This document shows, one piece after another, positions 48,096 through 58,077 of a stretch of 64,000 nucleotides of DNA. The stretch comes from Endomychus coccineus (taxonomy: Eukaryota > Arthropoda > Insecta > Coleoptera > Endomychidae). The notes under the pieces are model-generated. The model was not told where the DNA came from. It worked only from the letters and a program-made list of their open reading frames with translations, and searched no databases. Where the stretch lies: positions 119,826,703 to 119,890,702 of the forward strand of contig OY294070.1 of NCBI GenBank assembly GCA_958510875.1, given 5' to 3'. The position numbers were made by a program, and so were the translations under genes. Position 1 is the stretch's first letter. Each line of letters begins with the position of its first letter.

Positions 48096-49984
48096 CAGTG
48101 GCGGCTCCTCGAAGGAGGCTAAGGAGGCTCAGCCTCCTCACCAATTTATCTTAATGATCATTCTTCATTTTATTTCCTGTTTCTCTGATAATTTTGAAAA
48201 TTTTACTACTAATTCCCCGTTCTCAGTAGTTATTTTTAATCTGGCAACAGTACCCTGAGGCTAGACTCTCTGTATATCTCATACGCTGAGCATGTGTTGT
48301 TCAACGCAATTGCGTTTTTCCGACCAATTCGAACGCCAACTGGGTAAATCAGCGAAAATGGCAACACCCTCTGGAGGCTAGCCTGCGGTAGCCGCTAGCA
48401 ATCTATGAAATACGAGACGTGCGTTTTGCCGACTGCTGAGTGGGTCAGTCAGTGCTTGTTTATGTGTTGTCACGCCACGCGAAGTAAGGTTAGATTGTTG
48501 TCTGTTGTAAATTTGAAATGAGTGTTAGTGAGTTAGTTGCTGCCTTTTAGAAAATCCGTTTAGTGAATTAACATATGATAAAAGTGTTTCTTTTAAGTAA
48601 ACGGCCTTTACCGGATTTGAAAGGATTAGTAATGTCAGGTAACTATCAAAATCGATCATTGTTAATACTAATAGTAGTATTGACAAGACGAAGTTTAAAA
48701 AAAAATCATTGATTTCCCTGTAATGCTCCAACTCGATGGAATTTTACATCACGTGCAGTATTTACCATCCATAAAAATAAAGACAAATTAATTGAAACAT
48801 TTGATTTTGTATTAAACAGTGATGACTTTCCAACAGATCAGGTTTCATTAAATGCTGCTGTTGGTTTGAAATCTTATTTAGAAAATGAAGAATTTTTGTT
48901 TTTTCTTGATAATTTTAAATTATTATTTGAACAAACTGATCTTATTTTTCAAATTTTACAACATAAATTCACTGATATAATTTATTCAAGAGATCGTTTG
49001 AAACATCTTATTGGAAAAATTTCAAGTTTCCGTAATACAGAATTTCATTTTAATATTTTATTTGAAAATTTTCCAACTGATGAGGCTCCTCCCGCGAAAA
49101 GGAGGAAAACATATAATTTGGTAGACAAGAAACTACATTATAAACAACTTTTTTATGAAATTTTAGATACTATTGAAGGTCAAATTGAGATTCGATTTTC
49201 CAATTTACATGAATTGAAGTTTTTTGACTTGACGAATAGAAGATTTTTCGAATATTTTTCAAAAGAGTTCCCCAATATACTTTAAGATAACTTAGTTCTA
49301 AAATATAAATTTTTGATAAAATAGCACGGCACAATGAATTATGCGTTATATACTCGGATAAAGATATTTCAGGCCAGTATGACAGTCACGCCGATATGAT
49401 AAAATATATGATAGACAATGATTTGCAACACGTTTTACCTCAGTTTCATAAACTATTTTGTTTGACAGTCACCATTTCTGTCACATCGGCATCGGTGGAG
49501 AGATCATTTTCTCCTCCCAAACGAATTAAAACTTACATGCCAAATACAATGGGCCAAAATCGTTTATACAATGTTAGTTTAATATCTATTGAAAAAGATT
49601 TAGTAAAACACTTAAAACAAAATGATAAATTTTTTGATAATATTATTGATCATTTTCCGCAAACTAAAGACCGTAGAATCCCGTTAATATATAAAAAAGT
49701 TAATAAAATTAATAAAAAAAAACAAAATATGAAAAATTCCAAAAAAAAGAAAAAATATTAAAAATCCAAAAAAAATGAAAGACAAAAAGCGAACAAAAAC
49801 ATTTTTTGGCAAGAGAAACTCTATACCTCCACGTTGGTTCTTGCTGGGTAACAATTAATTTTGTCACTGAAGTAGCAGCTGGTACGGTCGCTGTGCAAAG
49901 GTTAAAAGGCTGTGAATAAAGTATATTTTTACAAAAACGTTTTATGTCCAGCCTCCTCTCTCGAAAAGTCACGAGCCGCCACTG
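48096..49984 (+). mobile_element. hAT transposon A, second copy
   Basis: Ends CAGTGGCGGCTC and GAGCCGCCACTG match hAT A at 7,870-9,616, in the opposite orientation of coding content. The flanks share CCTTCA directly at both ends (left CTCCTTCA, right CCTTCATT), so the 8-bp duplication is imperfect, perhaps after a 2-bp loss. It carries two transposase fragments (48,866-49,285 and 49,396-49,761) and lacks the central catalytic part. Confidence 0.85.
48745..49761 (+). pseudogene. hAT transposase fragments (ZMYM1-like)
   Basis: Pieces: SRAVFTIHKNKDKLIETFDF (48,750-48,810) leading into a 139-residue open frame (48,866-49,285; KFTDIIYSRDRLKHLI, then APPAKRRKTYNLVDKKLHYK). After a break comes the dimerisation domain TISVTSASVERSFSPPKRIK followed by MGQNRLYNVSLISIEKDL (49,396-49,761). 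The C-terminus is a low-complexity lysine/asparagine run. The BED finger and DDE residues of a full hAT transposase are missing. Confidence 0.75.
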
Positions 49985-50204
49985 CCTTCATTCTCGCAGT
50001 ATGCAGTTGATATGAAAGTGGTATTGTTTCTGGGTGATGCAACATACTTCCACTCAAGGAATATATCCCACCACTTAGTTCTGCTACTTCTCCTGCTCAC
50101 ACTTGGGTACATATTTTATTCCTTCCTTCATACGAATGATTTGAAACAAATAAATGTGAAATGTCGATATAAAGTATTAATACAAAAAGCATCGAAATAA
50201 TTCT

Positions 50205-51130
50205 TTGCAAAGCAAAATACAATATTTAATAGTCGAGAAATTGAAAATAATCAAGACAAATTTGGAATATTACTCAGCAAAATCAACGATGAAAACACAA
50301 AAACATATCATAGAAAAAATAATACATCCTACTGCAAATGAAAATCTAACTGATGGAATACAAATTACAAACACGTTCATTACAGCTTCTGTAGAGATTT
50401 GCAAAGCTCTTGCTAGCAAGAATGAGGAAACATTAATGTACAAATACAGAGAACATAACTTCAAACTCTCTTTTTTGAACCAACTAAAAGAATAGGAATA
50501 TGGAATACAATTTTTGAACTCAAAACAATGAGATAGTGGGTTGTGGTGACATAAAAGCAGAATATATAAAACTGATATCCATATATATTCTAGATTCACT
50601 GACTTTAATTTCAAATCAATGTGTGGGAGAAGGTTTCCACCCTAATGAATTCAAAAAACAATTGTGATACTACTGCTAAAAAAAGAGGATACAACTGTCA
50701 TAAGAACTATCGTCCAATCTCATTAGTCACTCATTTGTCAGAATATTTGAAATAATTATTAAAAGGAGTCGTTTATTTTCTTGTCAAATATAAAATAGTT
50801 TTTAATGATTCATTCGGGTTCAGGAAAAAAATTTCAACTCAAGATGCTATTCTATCATTGACTTCGAAAGTTACTGAAGTGCTATATGAAAGCAAAGCGT
50901 CTTTATATGTATTCATATACTCATCGGAAGCTTTCGACACTTTTAGTCATCACCTTCTTCTGTAGTCTGTGAAAGGCATTTGAAATCACGCCAACTTATT
51001 GAATTTACTTAACAATAACATACCATACAGTAAGAATTGATGATGTATTGAGCAACGTACAAGTGATTGACTCTGGAATAACACCGGGTTCCGTGCTAGG
51101 ACCAGCCCTATACAATGTATAGATATATAT
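50205..51130 (+). pseudogene. LINE RT remnant interrupted by frameshifts
   Basis: A 96-residue open frame at 50,205-50,495 precedes RT pieces in changing frames: CVGEGFHPNEF (about 50,620), NYRPISLVTHLSE (about 50,705), a KAFDT-equivalent (SSEAFDTFSHHLL, about 50,930) and SGITPGSVLGPALYNV (about 51,070-51,120). No catalytic ADD box is preserved. The Polinton-like element starts 72 bp later, and I could not find the LINE's continuation beyond 63,505. Confidence 0.6.
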
Positions 51131-51476
51131 AGACGGACTTTTCCACTTTGCAATTTAGCAATTATTCTATATAAATTCCTATCACTAGATCATATGAAAT
51201 CAGTAGGTATCGGGTCACTTGGGGCGGCCAGACAGAGAGCCTTATCAGATGTAGGCAACCAGTGATACACTCGTGCATGCGCGGTATGCCCAGACAGGTA
51301 TCGGTAAGTACTGACCCTGTATTACCGGCCTGGGTAGACGGTTAGGGTGTGGTCTCGCCTCTGACCTCTAGGTGTTACCGGGTAGACGGCTAGGGCTTGA
51401 TCGTTCAAGGTGGACAGCAAGCAATATGTGAGGTTAGGGATAACTTCAATGTAAAGCAGCATCAAAATATTTTTTT

Positions 51477-51543
51477 CTCCACACGGGAATCGAACCCGAG
51501 AAATGAAATCCAAAGCCGGCTCCTTAACCACTCAGCTATGGAA
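51477..51543 (-). repeat. tRNA-like sequence in left inverted repeat
   Basis: Mirror copy of the tRNA-like sequence at 63,158-63,224. One base differs (51,480), in the acceptor-like 3' strand. Pol III-type A and B boxes are retained. Confidence 0.55.
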
Positions 51544-51824
51544 GACTTGAGAATAAGCGATTTTAATATTGTAGATATAACCGCGGTGTATCCGGTCTGA
51601 GTGATAAGTGTGAGTATATTGCAGTCTATATGATGCAGGTAATTGTTTTACATGACGTTAGTCATGCAGGTATGTCACGAAGCGAGGTATGGAATGTGAG
51701 ACTTCATAGCGCTAGCCCATAGGGGTTTTGAAATAGTGTTGTTTGTACATGTCGTCAGTCACGTGATTTTTGAAAGAGACCGGGCATTCATCGGAGGTAT
51801 CATGGGAGGGCTGCTGTTCCTTGA

Positions 51825-52319
51825 ATGCATAGATGGAATGTTATATATAGTATAGAAATGATATCTTCTGCATCTCTCTCAAACGCGATGTTTATAAGGA
51901 AATTACTTTCAAAAACGTTTATTCAAGCTGTCTGTACCTTACTTGATTGCTATATTACAAAATGCGATTTCAATCATCTTAAACATATATGGAAATTATT
52001 TTTAGTATACAAAATGGAGTTGGGAGACTTCAATGGGGTATGGAATGTGAGGTTATACAGATTGTTTATGTATGACGTGAGTCATGTGAATTTGAATGAA
52101 GCTGGCGCGATCTCCAACGAGACAGGTGTGTATGTGAGGTTATACAGAGTGTGCAGGTATAATGATGTCTATCACGCAGGTCTTCAGCGAGGTATCTACC
52201 TTGCAGGAGCCTTCAATGAAATGTGGGGTTGTTTGTACATGCCGTTAGGCGCAGGGTTTTGTCTGAGTTATAATGATATCGTACGCGGCGCATTGTCTGC
52301 CCCCACAAGTCTTCAATAA
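51825..52319 (+). CDS. 164-residue open frame in left inverted repeat
   Basis: An open frame of unknown function, identical at protein level to the one on the minus strand at 62,382-62,876. The opening residues carry a moderately hydrophobic stretch, and later parts repeat a theme (VWNVRLYRL, VYVRLYRVC, YLAGAFNEMWGCLYMPLG). Part of its DNA recurs noncoding at 52,964-53,032 in the same repeat. The perfect identity only reflects inverted-repeat homogenisation, so it does not prove coding. It may be a real early-type gene present twice, or a chance frame. No family recognised. Confidence 0.35.
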   Translation: MHRWNVIYSIEMISSASLSNAMFIRKLLSKTFIQAVCTLLDCYITKCDFNHLKHIWKLFLVYKMELGDFNGVWNVRLYRLFMYDVSHVNLNEAGAISNETGVYVRLYRVCRYNDVYHAGLQRGIYLAGAFNEMWGCLYMPLGAGFCLSYNDIVRGALSAPTSLQ

Positions 52320-53237
52320 GGGGTCATAACATCTAACATGCGATAGTTTACAAAAATGCTGCTTCTCATAATAGCGATATTATGAAGCGTTTGCAGAAAT
52401 AACTATTAAATCATCTAAGGACTTTTTGCTTGATTAGAACTAGCGAGTACAAAATTCGTTATAATATTATAAGTATGTATCATTAGCTTACTTGTGCGAT
52501 AAGGTCGTGCTAAACCATGTCCAACAGCAATGTATTCAACTTGGAATTATCGTAATGATGCGCGCGATCCTTCAATGTTAAAGTAGTTTCATAAGTTATC
52601 CGAAAGTAATATGAATATATAAAATGTTTTTCCAAAATTAGTTCCGAAGTAAACATAATTCGCTATAATATTCATTCATGTATGTTACATAAATTATCCT
52701 ATATAATTCAAATAAGGTTGAACAATATTCACTATCATATTTTGCGGTAGAGCTACAGCTCGCTCGAGAGAGATAAGAAAGATACGCCGATCACCTTCAA
52801 ACGCGATGAGAATACTTTATTTTAAATCACACATATAGTATGTATATATTCGAATCATATTGATTGTAAATCGCATAATATGATCCGAAATCTAGCTGCT
52901 GCTGGGTGTAGCCCTATACAGAATGTAGACGAAGCGGTGTTACGCATCACGATGATTATTCGAACTGTCTGTACAGCTCGATTGCTATATAACAAAATAC
53001 ATTTTTTTTAATCATCTTAAACATATAGATGTGCTAATATAATTTTTTCAGTATACAAAAATATACTAATAAAACATTTTTCATCGACACACATTTCTTC
53101 ATAGGATAGTTGGCTTTTTATAAAATTCAATCAATTTCAATGGGAAACATATATGCGAGGGAGTTTTATAGAGATCGAACTCATTTCCCCAACCTCCCAA
53201 GAGGTAGAACTATGATGAGGAATAGATGTGGATAATA

Positions 53238-53760
53238 ACCATATGAATATCTTCATAAGCGCTAATCTATACGACATTCAAACACGTGCTTCATAAAAGT
53301 CTGAATATTGAGTAGAGCTATAGTATCTTCTTCATAAGCGATCATTATCATCATTCAGACACTTGTTTAGCACGTGATTCAACAGCCTGGCATCATCGTT
53401 CACGAACTATGATGGGCTGATGAGGAATAAAATACCAATAATAATTATATAAATATCTCCATTAGCAATCTGTACTATTTTCCTTCACGAGCACGACTTT
53501 TACAAACTCCATACGTTCGCGTAAAAGATTATAATGATAAACACATTTTTGTTCACGGGTTTACATAATCATATGAATATCTTCATAAGCGCTAATCTAT
53601 ATGACATTCAAACACATGCTTCATAAAAGTCTGAACATTGAGTAGAGCTATAGTATCTTCTTCATAAGCGATCATTATCAACATTCAGACACTTGTTTAG
53701 CACGTGATTCAACAAGCTGACATCATCGTTCACGAACTATGATGGTTCGATGAGGACTCA
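53238..53760. repeat. Partial tandem duplication inside left inverted repeat
   Basis: The segment with ATATGAATATCTTCATAAGC, then CATTCAAACACRTGCTTC, then CGTTCACGAACTATGATG occurs at 53,238-53,424 and again at 53,571-53,757. The right inverted repeat has it once (about 61,280-61,460). Confidence 0.8.
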
Positions 53761-54229
53761 AACATTGAACAGATGAATCTTTGAGGTTAAATATCTGCTG
53801 TAGAAATTACCCCACCTTTATTACCTTTTATTTGACAATATCGATATTTCCCATGTAACTAACCTAAAGCTATTTTGTATGCAACATTGTTATCATTTGC
53901 GAACCTTCGAGAAATTTGACTGGGGCTAAATGAATATGTTTGACTATTATTACCTGTAGATTTATTTGAGATTCTTCAAGTTTGAGATTGATAACCCACA
54001 TGAAGAAAGAAGCTTCAACGAATTGATATCAATGAATATTCGCTATTCTGAATGTGACAACTTTATCGGCTTCAACACTCGAGATAAGAGAGAATATTTA
54101 CCGCTGATGTAGGGAAAATCAATATGATGCATACAAATTGGGGGTGGGTGAGAACATCAGACTATAGCTTTATGTGTATCGAAATACATAAGGATTTTGA
54201 CGAGTAAGTGGTGTTTTATTGAATTGAAG

Positions 54230-54560
54230 ATCCGGCGACCATCGTTCACGAACGATGATGACGTCACTGCTTCATACCAATGACAGTAACTGATTCAATC
54301 CGGCGACCATCGTTCACGAACGATGATGACGTCACTGCTTCAAGCCAATGACAGTAACTGATTCAATCCGGCCACCATCGTTCACGAACGATGATGACGT
54401 CACTGCTTCAAGCCAATGACAGTAACTGATTCAATCCGGCGACCATCGTTCACGAACGATGATGACGTCACTGCTTCAAGCCAATGGCAGTAACTGATTC
54501 AACCCGGCCACCATAGTTTACGAACGATGATGACGTCATCATCGTTCATGAACTATGATG
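54230..54560. repeat. 68-bp tandem array with CRE-like palindromes
   Basis: Units start at 54,230, 54,298, 54,366, 54,434 and 54,502 (the last partial). Each has an interrupted palindrome CATCGTTC-AC-GAACGATG followed by TGACGTCA, the consensus ATF/CREB site. Units differ by only one to three bases except the last, so the array is young or homogenised. The same palindrome occurs singly in both inverted repeats (near 53,395, 53,729 and 61,295). Confidence 0.9.
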
Positions 54561-54649
54561 GCCAGATGAGGAATGAAATGCGAGTAATAATAATGTTTGT
54601 AATACATTCATGCACATGTTTTATCGCATGATTCAACACATGCTTTAAC

Positions 54650-55195
54650 ATTCAGACACGTGTTTCAACATTCAGTCACGTGTTTCAGCATTCAGACACG
54701 TGTTTCAGACACGTGTTTCAGACACGTGTTTCAGACACGTGTTTCAGCATTCAGACACGTGTTTCAGCATCCAGACACGTGTTTCAGACACGTGTTTCAA
54801 CATTCAGACACGTGTTTCAGCATTCAGACACGTGTTTCAACATTCAGACACGTGTTTCAACATTCAGACACGTGTTTCAGCATTCAGACACGTGTTTCAA
54901 CATTCAGACACGTGTTTCAGACACGTGTTTCAGCATTCAGACACGTGTTTCAACATTCAGACACGTGTTTCAGACACGTGTTTCAACATTCAGACACGTG
55001 TTTCAGCATTCAGACACGTGTTTCAGACACGTGTTTCAACATTCAGACACGTGTTTCAACATTCAGACACGTGTTTCAACATTCAGACACGTGTTTCAGC
55101 ATTCAGACACGTGTTTCAGACACGTGTTTCAACACTCAGACACGTGTTTCAACATTCAGACACGTGTTTCAACATTCAGACGCGTGTTCCAGCAT
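54650..55195. repeat. E-box satellite: 29 CACGTG sites in 20-bp and 13-bp units
   Basis: Units are variants of CATTCAGACACGTGTTTCAR (20 bp) and GACACGTGTTTCA (13 bp), mixed irregularly. I count 29 copies of CACGTG plus one CGCGTG. Three overlapping open frames run through it only because the unit lacks stops in every frame. It ends about 125 bp before the ATPase gene. Related degenerate units (CACTTGTTTAGCACGTGATT) are in the inverted repeats, suggesting the array grew from them. Confidence 0.92.
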
Positions 55196-55294
55196 TCATA
55201 CCTATTTAACATGTATTTGAAACCTAATTTTGAGAGAAGCGTAGAAGTACCTAACCGCGTGATCAGACATACACAATATAACATCATCAACTAG

Positions 55295-55302
55295 TATATA
55301 AA
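55295..55302 (+). promoter_or_regulatory. TATA box of ATPase gene
   Basis: TATATAAA, 18 bp before ATG 55,320 and 51 bp before ATG 55,353. A start of transcription about 30 bp downstream would skip the first ATG and favour Met12/13 (55,353/55,356). Confidence 0.5.
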
Positions 55303-55319
55303 CAAATGCTTATTAACAT

Positions 55320-56030
55320 ATGTTTCAGTATGATTTCGAATCGCCTTCAGGCATGATGAAGATTGTTAAGCAAAAAGACTCGTTGAGTATTATGAACTTA
55401 GGGTCAAGCAATGAGAATGTTGAACAACCACAACGTCACAGCTCTTTGCTGCCTAATACTCTACGAACAATAATCTGTGGTCCAAGTAATTGTGGGAAAA
55501 CAAATGTGATGTTATCTCTATTGTTAGATGCTAACGGCCTGAAATTTGAAAACGTGTACATATATTCAAAGTCTTTACACCAGCCAAAATACCAGTTACT
55601 AAAGGAGACATTGAAGAAAATTGAGGGGCTTGGATATTTTCCTTGTACCGAAAGTGATGAGGTCATAGACCCCACAGAAGCGAGGCCTAATTCGATAATA
55701 ATATTCGATGACGTGATGTTTGAGAAACAGCAGAAAATTCGTGCTTATTTTTCAAGAGGGAGACACAACTCAATTGATAGTTTCTATCTTTGCCAGTCTT
55801 TTGCTAAATGTCCAAAACATGGATTGCGCGACAATGCCAATTGCTTGATTATTTTCAAACAGGATGAGCTCAATTTGAAACATATATTCACCGATCATGT
55901 AAGTACCGACATGTCACTCGAAAAATTCAAAGAGATATGTAGCGTATGTTGGAAAGATAAATATGGATTCCTTATGATAAACAAAGACTGTGATATGAAC
56001 AAAGGTTTTGATAGTTATATATACATCTAA
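55320..56030 (+). CDS. A32/FtsK-HerA-type virion packaging ATPase
   Basis: A 236-residue P-loop NTPase of the kind that pumps DNA into capsids in Polintons, adintoviruses, virophages and larger DNA viruses. The Walker A motif is GPSNCGKT (residues 54-61) and the Walker B is SIIIFDD (125-131). The following RHNSIDSFYLCQSF (148-161) and CPKHGLRDNANCLIIF (164-179) match the family's sensor glutamine and arginine-finger region. Length is typical (about 220-280). It is intact, with no frameshift. The TATA box position suggests that ATG 55,353 may be the true start, which leaves all motifs in place. It is the first gene of the plus-strand block, 42 bp before the next. Family assignment is strong; subfamily is inference. 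Confidence 0.85.
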   Translation: MFQYDFESPSGMMKIVKQKDSLSIMNLGSSNENVEQPQRHSSLLPNTLRTIICGPSNCGKTNVMLSLLLDANGLKFENVYIYSKSLHQPKYQLLKETLKKIEGLGYFPCTESDEVIDPTEARPNSIIIFDDVMFEKQQKIRAYFSRGRHNSIDSFYLCQSFAKCPKHGLRDNANCLIIFKQDELNLKHIFTDHVSTDMSLEKFKEICSVCWKDKYGFLMINKDCDMNKGFDSYIYI

Positions 56031-56034
56031 CATG

Positions 56035-56042
56035 TATATATA
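56035..56042 (+). promoter_or_regulatory. TATA box of second structural gene
   Basis: TATATATA 31-38 bp before ATG 56,073, just after the ATPase stop. It implies a very short 5' leader. Confidence 0.5.
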
Positions 56043-56072
56043 CTTTCATTTGAAATAGACAACCCGCTCAGC

Positions 56073-57128
56073 ATGGACGTGGGTGTGAGTAACATGCTAA
56101 AGGAAAAACAACAATTGAAGAAAAAAATTTGGGAGTTAGCAAACGTTGTGAGGAAAAAATATATGGCTGTGAAATTGGGTAAAGCTGAAAATGATGAGAT
56201 TCTAGATAATATGTTCAGGAATGTATCTAAACCTCTGGAGGAAATTGCGAAAAATGCTGAAATAATCAAACAAAACTCGTTGGTTAAACCTAAAAGTATT
56301 GTTTCTACAGCAACACAAATGGAGAACATACCAATCCCAAATATTGTAACTGAAGGTGAAGAATTCGTATATAACCCCCAAGATACTGAGGAGGATGTGT
56401 TTACACCCGAACCTACTATCGATCAGATTCGTGAAGAATTCAGAAAACATAAGAAAGATAATGCAGCGGCTACAGAGGAGTTTCTGCAACAATACCCCAC
56501 ATTAGCACGTTATTACTTGGAAGGATTCCTATTGGATGATGATGTTAAGAGATATGATGATAAAATGGGTTTGCAATATAATTCAACTTTAGACAAATGG
56601 TTCATGGGTAATCAACCTATAGAAATTGATAGTGAGAGTAATATAATTATCAAGGGTACTCCGTTCAAAGGTACCACAGGACTGTATAATTTGATATTTT
56701 ACAGAGATGTTCTACCTGATACTTACACTGTGGAAGATGGGAAAAATTACAGTCAAATGATGGAAATGACCAGTGCCCATAGACGTAATAACGATCCAGC
56801 TGATCGAATAAGATACACAGTGAAATACAAACATGTACTGAAACCATTGATTAATTCCATGAAAAAACCCAGAGCCAAAACATACACTGGAAGTGCATAT
56901 ATCAAAAATGATATGCTTGAATATAACGAGAAACCTATCGAATATGTTTATTGGGATGACGTTAACGAAATTGTGGATAGACTGAGACTTCTTGTTGCAT
57001 CCTCGTATGCAGGTAACCATAATGAGATAATCTCTATAATAGAAGAATTGATAGAGGCAGGGGTAATTGAACAAAAACCAGGTGTAAGACAAATTCATCA
57101 CAGTTATAAAGATGGTTTCAATGGATAA
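56073..57128 (+). CDS. Conserved Polinton/adintovirus-type protein (DUF8207-like)
   Basis: An intact 351-residue protein, probably a virion or assembly component given its neighbours. Residues 1-65 are charged and helical (KEKQQLKKKIWEL, then RKKYMAVKLGKAENDEIL). 66-135 are low-complexity and acidic. 165-262 form a domain seen in many insect transposon-encoded proteins (DKWFMGNQPIEID, then GLYNLIFY, then NYSQMMEMTSAH, then YKHVLKPLI), which I associate with the family called DUF8207. The C-terminus has AGNHNEIISIIEELIEAGVI, also typical. Biochemical function unknown. The frame overlaps the next gene by 17 bp. The DUF name is from memory and should be checked with a profile search. Confidence 0.65.
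   Translation: MDVGVSNMLKEKQQLKKKIWELANVVRKKYMAVKLGKAENDEILDNMFRNVSKPLEEIAKNAEIIKQNSLVKPKSIVSTATQMENIPIPNIVTEGEEFVYNPQDTEEDVFTPEPTIDQIREEFRKHKKDNAAATEEFLQQYPTLARYYLEGFLLDDDVKRYDDKMGLQYNSTLDKWFMGNQPIEIDSESNIIIKGTPFKGTTGLYNLIFYRDVLPDTYTVEDGKNYSQMMEMTSAHRRNNDPADRIRYTVKYKHVLKPLINSMKKPRAKTYTGSAYIKNDMLEYNEKPIEYVYWDDVNEIVDRLRLLVASSYAGNHNEIISIIEELIEAGVIEQKPGVRQIHHSYKDGFNG
57105..57110 (+). promoter_or_regulatory. TATA-like box near fibre-like gene start
   Basis: TATAAA directly before ATG 57,112, inside the end of the upstream gene. It is too close for a normal leader at that ATG or at 57,121, so its role is doubtful. Confidence 0.25.
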
Positions 57129-57765
57129 GTTTGGCAGAGCCTCCTCTTCCATGTGGATATATGATACAAATGTATTTAATAATAATTTCAAACAAGTTCA
57201 CGGACAAGGATTATTCCTAACGAGCGATGGAAGTTATGATATGGAAAATCGTAGATTGTGCAACGTAAAATCACCGAATGATGATGGAGATGTTGCAAAT
57301 AAAGTATATGTTGATAAATTAACACACAAACTGAATCTGAAAACGGAAACCAGTCTTAAAGATACCTTCAATGTTAGGGTTGATAATTTGATCAAAGATA
57401 TCAACAAGGATCTGGATGAACATAACTTAACGAATGATAAGGTTATTCTCAACATTGATAAACATCTGATGGACATTCAGAATAAATATAATGAAATGGG
57501 AATCTATATAAAATCAGAGTATAAAACAATCAGTGATAGTGTGAGGGAGAACAGAAATGAATTGGAAGAGATCAATAACACATTTAACAGTATGAACATG
57601 CGTCTAAATGACATTACTAGTAAAGTGGAGGCGTTAGAACGACGGATGACATCTGTGGAACCTTCTAAGAAGAGACCTTCATCATCCACAACATCAAAGC
57701 AGGCCTCTGTGAAACGTATATCTCCAAATCCTGTGAATATACCCAAAAAATTAATTCTACACTAG
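57112..57765 (+). CDS. Fibre-like coiled-coil protein
   Basis: An intact 217-residue protein; Met 4 (57,121, MDKFGRAS) may be the real start. Residues 30-70 contain GQGLFLTSDGSYDMENRRL followed by NVKSPNDDGDVANKVYVDKL. This pattern (NRRL-N-V, D...A-NK-YVD) is characteristic of phage tail-fibre/spike N-terminal repeats and of insect adintovirus-like fibre proteins. Residues 75-185 show heptad-type spacing and are probably a trimeric coiled coil. The C-terminal 30 residues are basic and Ser/Pro-rich (SKKRPSSSTTSKQASVKRIS). Likely an attachment or vertex protein; the role is inferred from shape and context. Confidence 0.6.
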   Translation: MVSMDKFGRASSSMWIYDTNVFNNNFKQVHGQGLFLTSDGSYDMENRRLCNVKSPNDDGDVANKVYVDKLTHKLNLKTETSLKDTFNVRVDNLIKDINKDLDEHNLTNDKVILNIDKHLMDIQNKYNEMGIYIKSEYKTISDSVRENRNELEEINNTFNSMNMRLNDITSKVEALERRMTSVEPSKKRPSSSTTSKQASVKRISPNPVNIPKKLILH

Positions 57766-57988
57766 ATTACAACATTGATAAGATGAGTGAAAACAAGTTG
57801 TTCATGAGCTTCATGAGCACAGAAGAAAGAACTTTTACCAGCGTCGAACATACATAAAAGGACTTCAATATAGGTGGAAGGGGTAGGAATATACAATACG
57901 ACTAGGACGATGAATCAAGAGTCAAGATTGAGATATTTGGAACATATATTGTTAAGATTATACTTAAGTCTTTTGTATTGAGAAAATT

Positions 57989-57994
57989 AATAAA
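57989..57994 (+). terminator. Poly(A) signal after fibre-like gene
   Basis: AATAAA followed by a run of A, 224 bp after the stop. It would end transcripts of the first three genes. Confidence 0.4.
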
Positions 57995-58077
57995 AAAAAA
58001 AAATTATTTTGAGATCTTTGGTCTTCCTCCCACCCCTCGTTAAATAACGGTGCAATCTTGAATTCTCATCAGTCTGT

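Larger units (their letters stand above)
51202..54104. repeat. Left terminal inverted repeat of Polinton-like element
   Basis: Reverse-complementary to 60,865-63,499. The outer 1.1 kb is collinear without net indels (position x pairs with 114,701 minus x) and shows only a handful of substitutions. This copy is about 270 bp longer because of an insertion at about 53,549-53,826 that includes a second copy of the segment 53,238-53,424. An internal diverged duplication is also present: 51,925-51,990 resembles 52,964-53,032 (TGTCTGTAC, then TTGCTATAT, then AATCATCTTAAACATATA). Confidence 0.9.

Noticed and set aside
51397..51600. 67-residue frame (and its mirror at 63,101-63,304)
   Set aside because: It runs through the antisense of the tRNA-like sequence; the peptide has no recognisable feature.
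54230..55195. Repeat arrays resembling a CRISPR locus
   Set aside because: Units are contiguous tandem repeats without unique spacers, inside a eukaryotic virus-like element; no cas genes.
54660..55294. Three overlapping long open frames on the plus strand
   Set aside because: They are the three readings of the 20/13-bp E-box satellite, which contains no stop in any frame; the peptides are pure repeats.
56202..57191. Minus-strand open frames opposite the structural genes
   Set aside because: They are shadows of strongly supported plus-strand genes, and their peptides show no motif.
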